From Comamonas piscis (GTDB taxonomy: Bacteria > Pseudomonadota > Gammaproteobacteria > Burkholderiales > Burkholderiaceae_C), in contig NZ_CP058554.1 in NCBI RefSeq assembly GCF_014109725.1, positions 620,001 through 684,000 on the forward strand: 64,000 bases of DNA. The letters run 5' to 3'. Shown here piece after piece: positions 44,396-52,839 of this stretch (position 1 is the first letter of the stretch; the number at the start of each line of letters is the position of its first letter). Made by a program: the position numbers and the translations under genes. The notes below the pieces were generated by a model that did no database searches, was not told the origin of the DNA, and worked only from the letters and a program-made list of their open reading frames with translations.

Positions 44396-44631
44396 GTTGT
44401 CTCCGTGATGGATCCGCTGCAGAAGCGAGGCGCTTAGCAGTAGGTTCTTAAGTATTAGTATTTCTACAAATACTAGCCATTAAGCGGAGATTTTGATAAC
44501 AACTTAATTAAAACTAATAGTAAGGATCAGTTTTGCTTGGGTGGGGCATCTTCAGCCGTCCACAAAAATGCCTCCGAGGCCGCAGCATGCTGGCGGCGAT
44601 GGAGGCTGTGGCCGGGGTAGAGAGGGTGCTT

Positions 44632-45363
44632 TTAGGCTTGTTGACGGGTAGCGGCCAGCACGATTTCGCGAATGCAAACACCATCGGGCTGCGCATAGGC
44701 GTAGTGGATGGCGTTGGCCACATCCTGGGCCGACAGCACCTTGCTGCCCATGGAGGTTTTCCAATCCTCGTAGCCGGCCTTGATGCTGTCATCGGTGGTG
44801 TGGCCGAGCAGCTCAGTCTCGACCGCGCCGGGGGCGATGGTGGTGACGCGTACATTGTGGGCGGCCAGTTCTTCGCGCAGGTTCTCCGTCAGGCCATGCA
44901 CGGCGAACTTGGTGCCGACATAGGCGACATGGTTGGGAAAGGTCTTGCGGCCGGCCACCGAGCTCACATTGATGATGCTGCCACGCTGGCGCTGCACCAT
45001 GCCAGCGGCGACCGCATGCACGCCGTTCAAGACACCTTTGACATTCACATCCAGCATGCGGTCCCACTGGTCTGGGTCCTGGCGCGTGATCTCGCCCAGC
45101 ATCATGACACCGGCGTTGTTGACGATGGCATCGGCCGGGCCAAAGCGGGCTTCGCCTTGCTGCACGGCAGCGGCCAGCGCGGCGCGGTCGGTCACGTCGA
45201 CGGAGATGGCCAGGGTATCGGGCAGGTTCAGGGCCTGCATGTTCTCCAGCCGGCGGGCCAGCAGCAGCAGCGGGTGGCCCAGCGACGAAAACAGCTGGGC
45301 GGTAGCCAGACCAATGCCCGAGCTGGCACCGGTGATGACGATCAGAGGTTTGCGGTTTTGCAT
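44632..45363 (-). CDS. Short-chain dehydrogenase/reductase
   Basis: 243 residues, classical SDR. Cofactor motif TGASSGIG (residues 9-16), NNAG motif in AIVNNAGVM, catalytic Ser in INVSSVAG, and YxxxK in YVGTKFAVH. NADP(H) is likely because of the basic residues after the first strand (LARRLENM). It faces a LysR gene across a 129-bp divergent promoter, which suggests control by that regulator. Substrate unknown; similar enzymes act on serine-like or keto compounds (YdfG-like). Confidence 0.9.
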   Translation of the reverse strand: MQNRKPLIVITGASSGIGLATAQLFSSLGHPLLLLARRLENMQALNLPDTLAISVDVTDRAALAAAVQQGEARFGPADAIVNNAGVMMLGEITRQDPDQWDRMLDVNVKGVLNGVHAVAAGMVQRQRGSIINVSSVAGRKTFPNHVAYVGTKFAVHGLTENLREELAAHNVRVTTIAPGAVETELLGHTTDDSIKAGYEDWKTSMGSKVLSAQDVANAIHYAYAQPDGVCIREIVLAATRQQA

Positions 45364-45492
45364 AATCTGCGAGTCTTACAAAGAAATAGATTTTTCTGAT
45401 GAATCAGTACTGAATCTAGTGTAGAGCGAGTGTATGGCGTTTGAAAAATGGTTTATTCTTCTTTCACCCATACGTTTTACTGATGGCTTGCC

Positions 45493-46326
45493 ATGGATTA
45501 CCGCCAGTTCCGCGCCTTTGTTGCCGTTTTCGAAGAGCGCAATATCACCGCTGCCGCGCAGCGTCTGCACCTGAGCCAGCCGGCGCTGTCGGGCAGCATC
45601 CGCCTGCTGGAAGAGGCCCTGGGTACGGCCTTGTTTGTGCGCAAGGCGCGGGGTGTGGAAGTGACGGACGACGCCCGCGCGCTCTACCCCCAGTTGCGCC
45701 GCATGGTGGCCGAGGCCGATGGCCTGGCCCAGCGCTTTCGCAAACGTGACGAGCGTGAGCGCCTGACCATTGGCGTCGAAGAGGATGTCGCCCGCAGCAC
45801 CGTGCAGCACTTGGCTGCTACCGCCCGCGCATGCGTGCCCGACCTGCAGCTGCATCTGCTCGCGCAATGCGAGGGCGATGCGCGCCTGGCCAGTGAAGAG
45901 CTGCGCTGCGAGGACGAGCTGTTCCTGCCCCTGCTGAGCGAGCGCTATGTGCTGGCCCTGCCTGCCCCATCCTTGGTGCCTGGCAACGTAACGGATACCG
46001 CGCAAGACGCTGCCATGGACTGGATCGTCTGCCCCACCCACGCCAGCCACCAGCGCCTGTTGCCCCTCTATGGCAGCCGCGGCGATTCACCCGCCGCGCT
46101 GGCCGGCAATTTCTCGCTGGCGCTGGACCTGGTGGCGGCCGGTGTGGGCAGCGCCATCGTGCCTGAGTCGCTCGCGCAAGAGGTGCCGGGTGTGCAGACC
46201 CAGCCGCTGGAGGTGGAGCTGAAACGCCGTATTGGGCTTTGCTACAACGTGCAGGCTTTAGGTAATGGGGCGCTGGCGCGCTTGCGGGATGGGGTGTTGG
46301 GGACGGGTGCGAAGCCCTCGTTCTAA
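45493..46326 (+). CDS. LysR-family regulator divergent from the SDR gene
   Basis: 277 residues, slightly short for the family. Winged helix in residues 1-60 (MDYRQFRAFVAVFEERNITAAA, then LSQPALSGSIRLLEEALG) and a reduced effector domain. The divergent arrangement with the SDR gene is the usual LysR layout, so repression or activation of that gene is a fair inference. A small AT-rich interval between the two holds the likely operator; no palindrome is convincing. Confidence 0.88.
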   Translation: MDYRQFRAFVAVFEERNITAAAQRLHLSQPALSGSIRLLEEALGTALFVRKARGVEVTDDARALYPQLRRMVAEADGLAQRFRKRDERERLTIGVEEDVARSTVQHLAATARACVPDLQLHLLAQCEGDARLASEELRCEDELFLPLLSERYVLALPAPSLVPGNVTDTAQDAAMDWIVCPTHASHQRLLPLYGSRGDSPAALAGNFSLALDLVAAGVGSAIVPESLAQEVPGVQTQPLEVELKRRIGLCYNVQALGNGALARLRDGVLGTGAKPSF

Positions 46327-46489
46327 GCTATTCGCTGCTGCGACGGAGAGAGCCGAGTTGACGGAGCGCTTGAGCGCTGATCTTCGTCAGGGCTTTATGA
46401 GGCGATGGCCCTGCAAGTTATGCAATAGTGCAGGGCGTCGCGGCTTTCCATTATTGGGGAAGCGCGTAATGTAGCCAGGGCTGCCCGTC

Positions 46490-46744
46490 ATGCACAGATT
46501 CAATTCAATTTTCTTCCCCTTACTCGTTGTTTTGCTTGGTTTGTGCACCTGCTTTTTTATAAGATTTATAGCTTCCTTGCCGGCTCTGAGTCTATTCAAG
46601 GCATTTGGTCTCGGAATGCTGCTGGCCTTGATCGAGGTGCAATGGCTTAGACGGGTTGATGAGGATAAGCTAAAGTATTTTCTGCTGGATGGTGCCATTT
46701 TTCCTTTCTTTTCCTTGGGGGTTGCTGCTGGTTTCTTAATATAA
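46490..46744 (+). CDS. Small hypothetical membrane protein
   Basis: 84 residues. Three hydrophobic stretches (about 8-28, 33-48, 62-83). Lower GC and different codon use than the LysR gene before it. No family was recognised. It begins a run of four small same-strand genes that look acquired. Function unknown. Confidence 0.6.
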   Translation: MHRFNSIFFPLLVVLLGLCTCFFIRFIASLPALSLFKAFGLGMLLALIEVQWLRRVDEDKLKYFLLDGAIFPFFSLGVAAGFLI

Positions 46745-46800
46745 TTTATGACTCTAGTGGCTATTTGGACTAAAAAAGCACAACAAGCTCAGGAGGCGGT

Positions 46801-47082
46801 ATGAGAGGTAGATGTGAAAATTGCGGAGAATTCCTGTTTTGGAAAGCGATTTTTAGTGCTATGAAAAACTGTTGCAGTTGTGGGGCGATTTTGAAGCAAT
46901 CAAAGCTCGATACTTGTCTTTATTTGCTTCCTGTCTCTGTATTCCCCGTTAAGATTTGGCTCGCGGATCCTTTGCTGTCTGATGTTTTTATCAAAAATGT
47001 GGCCTTGACCATATATCTGCTTGTTTCCTTTTTTCTTGTTTTGTTGTTCAGATGGTGGATCGGGTATCAGGTGCAAAATTAA
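46801..47082 (+). CDS. Zinc-ribbon membrane protein of unknown function
   Basis: 93 residues. Two CxxC pairs at residues 5-8 (CENC) and 24-27 (CCSC) form a likely zinc ribbon, followed by two hydrophobic helices (about 38-56 and 65-87). Preceded by AGGAGG 5-6 bp before ATG, a strong ribosome site. Similar small CxxC proteins occur as isolated hypotheticals. Low-GC composition as in its neighbours. Confidence 0.7.
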   Translation: MRGRCENCGEFLFWKAIFSAMKNCCSCGAILKQSKLDTCLYLLPVSVFPVKIWLADPLLSDVFIKNVALTIYLLVSFFLVLLFRWWIGYQVQN

Positions 47083-47121
47083 GATTTAGCCTGCACCAAG
47101 TTTGATGCTAAGGGGGTACTG

Positions 47122-47337
47122 ATGAAAAAATTTCTGCTTATATCCCCAATATTAATTTTGTTCGCAGTACAGGGGCTTGAGCATAAATACTATGGCGGAG
47201 CATTGTTCTCATTTTTGGCGTCTGTAGCTTGTTTGGCTAATCTGACATCCGTTGCAAAAGCTGCAAATGAAAATAGAGGCAAGATCGTTGCTGCATTGGT
47301 TTTGATGTCGCTGGCCTTGTTCTACTTTCGTTTGTGA
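47122..47337 (+). CDS. Small two-helix membrane protein
   Basis: 71 residues with a hydrophobic N-terminus (residues 2-17), a central helix (about 24-43) and a C-terminal helix (about 53-70). A GGGG stretch lies 9 bp before the ATG. Low GC. 39 bp after the zinc-ribbon gene, so they may be co-transcribed. Function unknown. Confidence 0.55.
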   Translation: MKKFLLISPILILFAVQGLEHKYYGGALFSFLASVACLANLTSVAKAANENRGKIVAALVLMSLALFYFRL

Positions 47338-47508
47338 TGGTTCTGTTTTTTAAGGGTAGTTGCGTTGAAAATGCAAGTCAAGAAATGGTTAATTTTCGTG
47401 GTCTGGGTGATACTTTGTATCCCCGGGGTAATGCATTTGATGCAGTATTTTTCATCGTGAAGTGATGTTTCGATCTTCAGCGGAAAAGCTACGTGAGTTT
47501 GATTTTTA

Positions 47509-48114
47509 ATGAATCGCCCAGCCATGGTAAGTAACTATCCCTTGATAAAGATAAATTTAAGCCAAAGATGTGTTGGGCACATGGTCTTGCCTGGGATAGT
47601 GGTGCATCATTCCAGCTTCATTAGCATCGCAAGATTTTTTAGAAAGATAGCAGCCGCGCAACAGGAGTACCGCTTTGTGAGATTTCCAGCAGGTGTTGGT
47701 GGCGATGCACGTTATTTGTGCATTCAATCTTGGCGAAGTGATACTGTGAATCGCGATTTCGCCGATATCCAGATGAAGGCGTTTTATGCCACAACCCCTT
47801 TTGCAGGATTCTCATCTGATCTTGTCTTCGGCCCGCGCTCAGAAGACCCCTTTTTGTACTTGCCTGTTTTGGGTATTTTCGAAGAGGGCTGGCCTATCTC
47901 TATGGCCAAGAACGGAGGCCATCGAACGATCATGCCGGCTCGTAAAGGTATGGCATATATGGCAGCGCCGCGTCATATTTTTTATATGATGGCGCTTATT
48001 TTGGAGGAATTCGCCAAGCGGGATGATGCGCAGACATTGCGCTTTGAACAATCTGCAGCGGGCGGCGGTGTTGGAATGCCAAGCTATGAGCTGGAATTCC
48101 AGAAAGCAATATAG
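47509..48114 (+). CDS. Hypothetical cytosolic protein, low GC
   Basis: 201 residues without helices or a signal. It has mixed alpha/beta character with conserved-looking blocks FRKIAAAQQEYRFVRFPAG and FEEGWPISMAKNGGHR. No family was recognised. It is the last of the low-GC set. An immunity or antitoxin-like role could be proposed from the size and setting, but nothing in the sequence proves it. The start could also be ATG at 47524. Confidence 0.55.
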   Translation: MNRPAMVSNYPLIKINLSQRCVGHMVLPGIVVHHSSFISIARFFRKIAAAQQEYRFVRFPAGVGGDARYLCIQSWRSDTVNRDFADIQMKAFYATTPFAGFSSDLVFGPRSEDPFLYLPVLGIFEEGWPISMAKNGGHRTIMPARKGMAYMAAPRHIFYMMALILEEFAKRDDAQTLRFEQSAAGGGVGMPSYELEFQKAI

Positions 48115-48327
48115 CGCTGCTTTTATATCCTGTTATGCAGGCGGTCCTTTACTAAGACTCCGATGCCTAGCTATATGGATATAGTGATTTTCCAGATGCC
48201 CTTTTAAGGTAAGGGCTGAGGACAGCTCAGCGGATAGCCATTGGCGCTGCATTCCGTGAAGTTTGGGCTACCCACTGAGCATGGGTATGTGGGGCAGAGA
48301 GTCGTGATGCGCTCTGCCCTAGGCGTA

Positions 48328-48615
48328 TCACGACAGCACGTCGCGCAGCGCCGCATCCTTGGCGAACTGGGCCTTGGCAAAGGGGCACAGTGGCAGCACC
48401 TTGGTATGCGTCTCGCGCGCCCAGGCCACCAGCGCATTGAGCAGCTGGCGACCGGCGCCTTCGCCGCGCAGCGAATCATCGACTTCCGTGTGGTCGATGA
48501 TGATCATCGTGGCATTGGTGCGGCTGTAGGTCATCTCGGCGACGCGTGTGGCGTCGCGGGTGATAAAGAAGGCGCCTTTGGAATCGGCTTCTTCGTGTTG
48601 GACGGTGTAGGACAT
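48328..48615 (-). CDS. GNAT-type N-acetyltransferase (NATD1/YjdJ-like)
   Basis: 95 residues, the size of the short Acetyltransf_CG family. AEMTYSRTNATMIIIDHTEVDDSLRGEGAGRQLLNALVAWARE gives strands and the acetyl-CoA loop GEGAGRQLL; CPFAKAQF is the usual end. It binds acetyl-CoA; the substrate is unknown in bacteria. Monocistronic, near two small hypotheticals on the same strand. Confidence 0.85.
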   Translation of the reverse strand: MSYTVQHEEADSKGAFFITRDATRVAEMTYSRTNATMIIIDHTEVDDSLRGEGAGRQLLNALVAWARETHTKVLPLCPFAKAQFAKDAALRDVLS

Positions 48616-48709
48616 GCGGGCCTTGGGCTGAACAAAACCCCAAGAATAAGGGATGGCGGCGGTCTTCGGGTGAGAGGTGGCTTGGCTTGGGGCGCAGGTT
48701 CAAAAGGCT

Positions 48710-49042
48710 TCAGACCGCGTGGCCGTCATCTTCATCGTCGTCCTCGGGCGGGTTCTCGGCACGCTCCCAGGTGCCGCCCACTTCCTGGCGCCAGGCGCTC
48801 CAACCCAATGGCAGGTCTGCGATTTGTTCCAGGCTCTGGTCGCGCTCATAGATGCAGCCCATGCAGACCAAGAGGGCCTCGCCGGGCTCGTCAGTGGTGG
48901 CGTCCAGAAACTGCCAAGCCCCATCGGCATCATGCGAGACCATCAACACTGGTAGATGCTCGCGTACCACTTTGGTTGTAGAAAAGCTGGCGGTGTTGTG
49001 CGCATCGGCAAAGGGCCAATGCGCAAACTGGTGGCTGTGCAT
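48710..49042 (-). CDS. Small acidic hypothetical protein
   Basis: 110 residues from ATG at 49042; a longer frame upstream overlaps the next gene. It begins HSHQFAHWPFAD, with a conserved-looking LLVCMGCIYERDQSLEQIADLP, and ends in a Glu/Asp-rich tail. It looks like a standalone soluble protein of the DUF2185 type (immunity-like), but that is only a resemblance. 19 bp after the DUF2251-like gene, so probably in the same transcript. Confidence 0.65.
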   Translation of the reverse strand: MHSHQFAHWPFADAHNTASFSTTKVVREHLPVLMVSHDADGAWQFLDATTDEPGEALLVCMGCIYERDQSLEQIADLPLGWSAWRQEVGGTWERAENPPEDDDEDDGHAV

Positions 49043-49061
49043 ACGGGCGCGCCTTGCGGTG

Positions 49062-49472
49062 TCAGGCTTCGGTGGCGAACAGTTCGACGGCATCGTCGGA
49101 CCAGTCATGGCCGCTCCAGCCGGAATCTGCATCGGGCGGCGGAAAGGCGGTGCGGCAGTAGCCCTGCTTGGCCGCAAAATCAAACACCGCATGCGGGTAG
49201 CCATTGATCAGTAGCACGACCTTGCTGCCATCGGTGGACCAGCCAATCGTCACCTCGGACGGCAGGTGCTTGTCCGAGACATCGGCCACGTTGTAGATGT
49301 GCAGCGCGTTCTGGATGGGTTGCTCGGCATTCGCAAAATCCAGCGCATAGAAGTAGCCGGTGTCGCCATCGTCTTCAAACACTGCTGCATAGCTGCCCTC
49401 GGGTGCATTGCCTTGCATCGGCTCGGCGGCGCCGATCTGGATGGTGTCCTGGGCGGTAACGACGATGGGCAT
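49062..49472 (-). CDS. DUF2251-like hypothetical protein
   Basis: 136 residues from ATG at 49472; the longer upstream frame has no ribosome site and is discarded. VFEDDGDTGYFYALDF and INGYPHAVFDFAAKQGYCRTAFP are like members of the DUF2251 family, small soluble proteins of unknown role. The Trp/Asp-rich C-terminus (WSGHDWSDDAVELF) supports this. Followed closely by the acidic hypothetical gene, a pairing likely to be functional. Confidence 0.72.
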   Translation of the reverse strand: MPIVVTAQDTIQIGAAEPMQGNAPEGSYAAVFEDDGDTGYFYALDFANAEQPIQNALHIYNVADVSDKHLPSEVTIGWSTDGSKVVLLINGYPHAVFDFAAKQGYCRTAFPPPDADSGWSGHDWSDDAVELFATEA

Positions 49473-49588
49473 GAACAGTCCTTGTAATGAATGAGAGGGG
49501 AAGCCGTGGCGGCCAGCAAGGGCCCAGCATAAACCGGCTGGGTTACGGCGCTGGGTAGGCCAAGGTCTGGCCAGTACTATCGCCGTGA

Positions 49589-50359
49589 TTAACGTGTGCC
49601 GCGGATATGGGCGATCACTTCGCGCAAGGTGTAGGCATCGGGCACCCACCAGTCGGCCAGTGCGCCCAGCGCCACGGCGCAGACCAGGGCGCCGAGCAGC
49701 GGCTTCCAGGTCAAGCGCACGGCGGAGGCCAGCCAGCCTGCGCGCTCTACCCGCACCAGCGCGCGGGCGGTCATCATCGAAAACGCCAGCTCCACTGCGA
49801 CAGTCAGCAGCACATCGACCCCAAAGTACAGCCACATCAGCGCGCCAAAGCCAAAGAAGGTCAGCAGCAGCCCGGCAAACACCGCCAGGATCGGCACGAT
49901 GATGATGCCTTCATCGCCGCCTCCGATATCGACCACATCGACGGCATCGGTCCAGGAGCTGGATGCCCCGGATGCAGCGGACGATACGTCCACATCTGCC
50001 CAATCCCCCGACGCCCCTCCACCGCCAAAGTTGCCGCCTCCGCCCGATGCCCAATCGGGTGCGCCTTTGCCCACGTGCAGATCAGGCACTGGGTCGATGC
50101 CATCGACCCAGGAGTCTTCACGCTTGCGCTCGTAGGCATTGCGCACCAAGTAGGCCGCCCACAGCCGCAGCACCAGCAGGTAGACGGCATAGCCCACGCC
50201 CAAGCTGACGGCATAGCGCAGCGCCATCGACGTAACCCCGGAATGGAGCAGCGCTGCCGTGACGGCCCACATGACCAGCAACACCAGCAGCCCCATGCAC
50301 AGACCGTGCAGGCGCAGCCAGTGTTTTTTTTGCAAGGTGGTCGCCATGTGCTGGGGCAT
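49589..50359 (-). CDS. Hypothetical membrane protein with Gly/Ser-rich loop
   Basis: About 256 residues from ATG at 50359; ATG at 50347 and a GTG or other codons up to 50425 are alternatives with no better ribosome site. Two N-terminal helices (about 16-40 and 47-68) and two or three C-terminal helices (about 160-205 and 225-243). Between them a Gly/Ser-rich, disordered loop (GGGGNFGGGGASG) and an Asp-rich stretch. No family recognised. The MITE lies behind its 5' end. Confidence 0.72.
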   Translation of the reverse strand: MPQHMATTLQKKHWLRLHGLCMGLLVLLVMWAVTAALLHSGVTSMALRYAVSLGVGYAVYLLVLRLWAAYLVRNAYERKREDSWVDGIDPVPDLHVGKGAPDWASGGGGNFGGGGASGDWADVDVSSAASGASSSWTDAVDVVDIGGGDEGIIIVPILAVFAGLLLTFFGFGALMWLYFGVDVLLTVAVELAFSMMTARALVRVERAGWLASAVRLTWKPLLGALVCAVALGALADWWVPDAYTLREVIAHIRGTR

Positions 50360-50489
50360 GCGCAGTGATGACCAGCTGGACTTGCGCTTGCGCAGAGCGG
50401 CGCGATTGTGGGGTGCTTGGGCCAAGGCTCGGGGGGTGGAGAGTGGGGTCGGGAGCAGTGTAGCAGCGCGGGTTTTGGTGGTGGCCTAG

Positions 50490-50650
50490 GGATGCTCTGC
50501 AAAACCCTCGCCAAGCGGGATGGACGCGGATCGGGATGAGGCGCAAGGCGTCTTTTGCAGTCAATAGCCGTAGCTATTGACAAGGAAGACAACGCAGCGG
50601 ATCGCCCGAGACCGCGTTCAGACCACGGCAGGGAGTTTTGCAGAGGGTCC
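50490..50650. mobile_element. 161-bp IS5-like MITE, copy 1
   Basis: Ends GGATGCTCTGCAAAAC and GTTTTGCAGAGGGTCC are inverted repeats (14 of 16 match) and both sides are flanked by CTAG, the YTAR-type target duplication of IS5-group elements. Internal perfect hairpin TCAATAGC-CGTA-GCTATTGA at 50561-50580. No coding capacity; it must be mobilised in trans. It lies 50 bp after the DUF3325 stop. Copy 2 differs at only two positions. Confidence 0.88.
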
Positions 50651-50699
50651 CTAGCGGTTGCTAGTACCTTCGTGCGGGTGCTTCGGATGGCTGTGACGC

Positions 50700-50987
50700 C
50701 TAGCGCTTACGTGCCTTGGTACCGCGCACAGCCCAGCCCATGGCCAGTGCAATGCACAGCGTGGCAGGCGCCAACAGGCCCAGCCAGGTGATCCACGCCA
50801 GGCCGCTGTCCATCACCGCAAGGATGCACACCAACGAAGCGACCAGCCCCGCCGCGCCCAGCACCTGTAGCCAGCGCCGCGCCTTGAGTCCCGACCCAGC
50901 CACAGGCAGATGCGCGGCATGGCGGTCCATTGCCAAGGCCAGCGCTGCCAGGCCCAGCAGCATGCACAAAGCGGACAGCGCTAGCAT
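50700..50987 (-). CDS. DUF3325 membrane protein of an iron-uptake operon
   Basis: 95 residues from ATG at 50987, which overlaps the previous stop (TAATG). Three hydrophobic helices, the DUF3325 layout. It is commonly found behind PepSY and DUF3649 genes in siderophore operons. Last gene of the operon; a MITE follows. Role unknown, possibly assisting ferric reductase or release of iron in the periplasm. Confidence 0.78.
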   Translation of the reverse strand: MLALSALCMLLGLAALALAMDRHAAHLPVAGSGLKARRWLQVLGAAGLVASLVCILAVMDSGLAWITWLGLLAPATLCIALAMGWAVRGTKARKR

Positions 50988-52531
50988 TACCGCAGCATCC
51001 TTTGGCGGCGCTGAATGGCCACCGCGCACCCGGCAAACGCAAGGCCCAGCGCCAAAAATCCCAGGTCCATGACCGCCATCACCGCATCGCCGGTAGCCAG
51101 TGACTGGAACAGGTGCCGATCGCTGGTGGCGGCATTCAATAAGGGCAGCAAGCCAAAGCCCAGCGCTGCGCACCAGGCCAGCCAGCGCCAAGCTTTGGCA
51201 GGCACCGTGCAGGCCGCATACGCAAAGCCGGCGAGCCAAACGGCAAACAGCGCATGCAGCTCCCACTGCGCACGCCCCTCCATGCCGCTGGGCAGCAGCC
51301 TGTTGGCCCAAAGGTAGGCGGCAATGGCAACGGGCAAGCCCAAAATGGCCGCAGGGTTGAGCCGGCTGACAAGAGCATGCCCGGCGCTCGGCTGGCGCGC
51401 CTGGCGCTTAACAGACCAGAGGACCATGCCGGTGGCAATCATCACGCAGCCGAGCAGGCCCGACAGCAGGTACAGCGCGCGCAGCACTGCGCCTGCAAAC
51501 AGGCCTTCGTGCAGGCCGAGCCACAGGTCACGGGCGGCGCGCGGGGTAGATTGCCGCGCAGGGCGCTCGGCCAGCAAGGCGCCGCTGACGCCATCAAACA
51601 CAAGGATGCCGGCCTCGCGCACGGGGCCTGCAGCAAAGTTGCCGATGGCGCTGATGCGGGCATTGGCATCACCCGGGTTCTGCACCGTGAGCACGGCCAC
51701 GGGCGCGCCCTGCCACCGGGCTTGGGCTTGTACCAGCAGCGGGGCGATGGCGGTCAGCGGCGCCGGCTGGCCGGAGGCAGGGGCAGCGGCCATCGGCGGG
51801 AACAGCTCGCCATAAAAGCTGCGCACCGCTGCGCCCGGTGCTTGGCCGTACCAGGCGCTGGCGATCAGTGGCATGAACGAGAACATCACAAACACGAGGC
51901 CCGAGTAGCTGATCATCAGCTGAAACGGCAGGCTGGCGACGCTGGCGAGGTTGTGCGCATCCAGCCAGGAGCGCTGGCCCTTGCCCAACCGCAGGGTAAA
52001 GAAATCGGCAAAAAAGCGCCGGTGCGCGACGATGCCCGTGAGAAGGGCCAACAGCAGCACCATGGACGCGATGGCTATGACCCACTCCGTCAGCGCCGGG
52101 GGCAGGTAGTGCAGGCGCCAGTGCAGCTGGTAGAGCGCCTGGCCGCCCGCAGTGTCGCGCACGGCGATGGGTGCGCCGGTCTGCGCATCCAGCCACACGG
52201 GCTGGGGCAGCGCGGGGTTGGGTGGTGACCATTCCACCCGCAAATAGGGTTCGTTGCGGTCCACTGGCAACTGGATGGACCAACTGCGCGCATCAGGCGC
52301 ATGGGCTTGCAGATAGGCCAGCGCATGCGCGGCTTGCGGCTCGGGCGGTAGCGGGTAGCTGGCGGCGGGCAGCTCGGGGCGCATCCAGCGGTCGATCTCG
52401 GTATCCAGATACCCAGCGGTGCCGGTGACAAACATAAAGTACAGCAGCCAGCCCAACAGCACTCCGGCCCAGGTGTGTACGCCCGCCATCGCAGGGCGCA
52501 GCGGGCGCTTGGGGGGCGGTGGTTTGCTCAC
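50987..52531 (-). CDS. PepSY-associated membrane protein (ferric-siderophore reductase type)
   Basis: 514 residues. About four to five membrane helices with periplasmic PepSY-like domains. HTWAGVLLGWLLYFMFVTGTAGYLD at the start and FWLGLHEGLF-like LGLHEGLFAGAVLR later bear conserved His residues that could bind haem. These PepSY_TM proteins follow TonB siderophore receptors and are proposed to reduce ferric siderophores (FsrB/FoxB-like). It overlaps DUF3649 by 4 bp and DUF3325 by 1 bp. Confidence 0.85.
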   Translation of the reverse strand: MSKPPPPKRPLRPAMAGVHTWAGVLLGWLLYFMFVTGTAGYLDTEIDRWMRPELPAASYPLPPEPQAAHALAYLQAHAPDARSWSIQLPVDRNEPYLRVEWSPPNPALPQPVWLDAQTGAPIAVRDTAGGQALYQLHWRLHYLPPALTEWVIAIASMVLLLALLTGIVAHRRFFADFFTLRLGKGQRSWLDAHNLASVASLPFQLMISYSGLVFVMFSFMPLIASAWYGQAPGAAVRSFYGELFPPMAAAPASGQPAPLTAIAPLLVQAQARWQGAPVAVLTVQNPGDANARISAIGNFAAGPVREAGILVFDGVSGALLAERPARQSTPRAARDLWLGLHEGLFAGAVLRALYLLSGLLGCVMIATGMVLWSVKRQARQPSAGHALVSRLNPAAILGLPVAIAAYLWANRLLPSGMEGRAQWELHALFAVWLAGFAYAACTVPAKAWRWLAWCAALGFGLLPLLNAATSDRHLFQSLATGDAVMAVMDLGFLALGLAFAGCAVAIQRRQRMLR

Positions 52532-52839
52532 AGCGCCACCCAGGCGACGAATGCGCTCGCCAAACTGGCCAGCAGCATGCCGGCCCAGGCGCGGCCTGGG
52601 CTGCGGGCGGCAAATGCCGCCATCAGCGCAGCGGCATACACCACAAAGCTCAGCTGCATCGCCACCAGCACCGCATCGGCACGTGGCAGCGCGGGGGCGA
52701 TGCTGGCGACCAGCGCCACCGGCAGCAGCTGGGCCAGCGCATAGCCGCCCAGGCCGCCAGCGAGCAGGCGCGATGTTACCGCCCAGCCCGCCGCAGGCTT
52801 GCGGGGCCGGGCAGCGACTGCCGCCTTGTTAAGGCCCAA
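52528..52839 (-). CDS. DUF3649 membrane protein
   Basis: 103 residues starting at TTG immediately behind the receptor stop (TGATTG). Three helices; DUF3649-type small membrane protein found between TonB receptors and PepSY genes. The first 20 residues are basic. The TTG start is weak, but no better start precedes the conserved part. Translation is coupled at both ends. Function unknown, presumably ferric-siderophore processing. Confidence 0.78.
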   Translation of the reverse strand: MGLNKAAVAARPRKPAAGWAVTSRLLAGGLGGYALAQLLPVALVASIAPALPRADAVLVAMQLSFVVYAAALMAAFAARSPGRAWAGMLLASLASAFVAWVAL

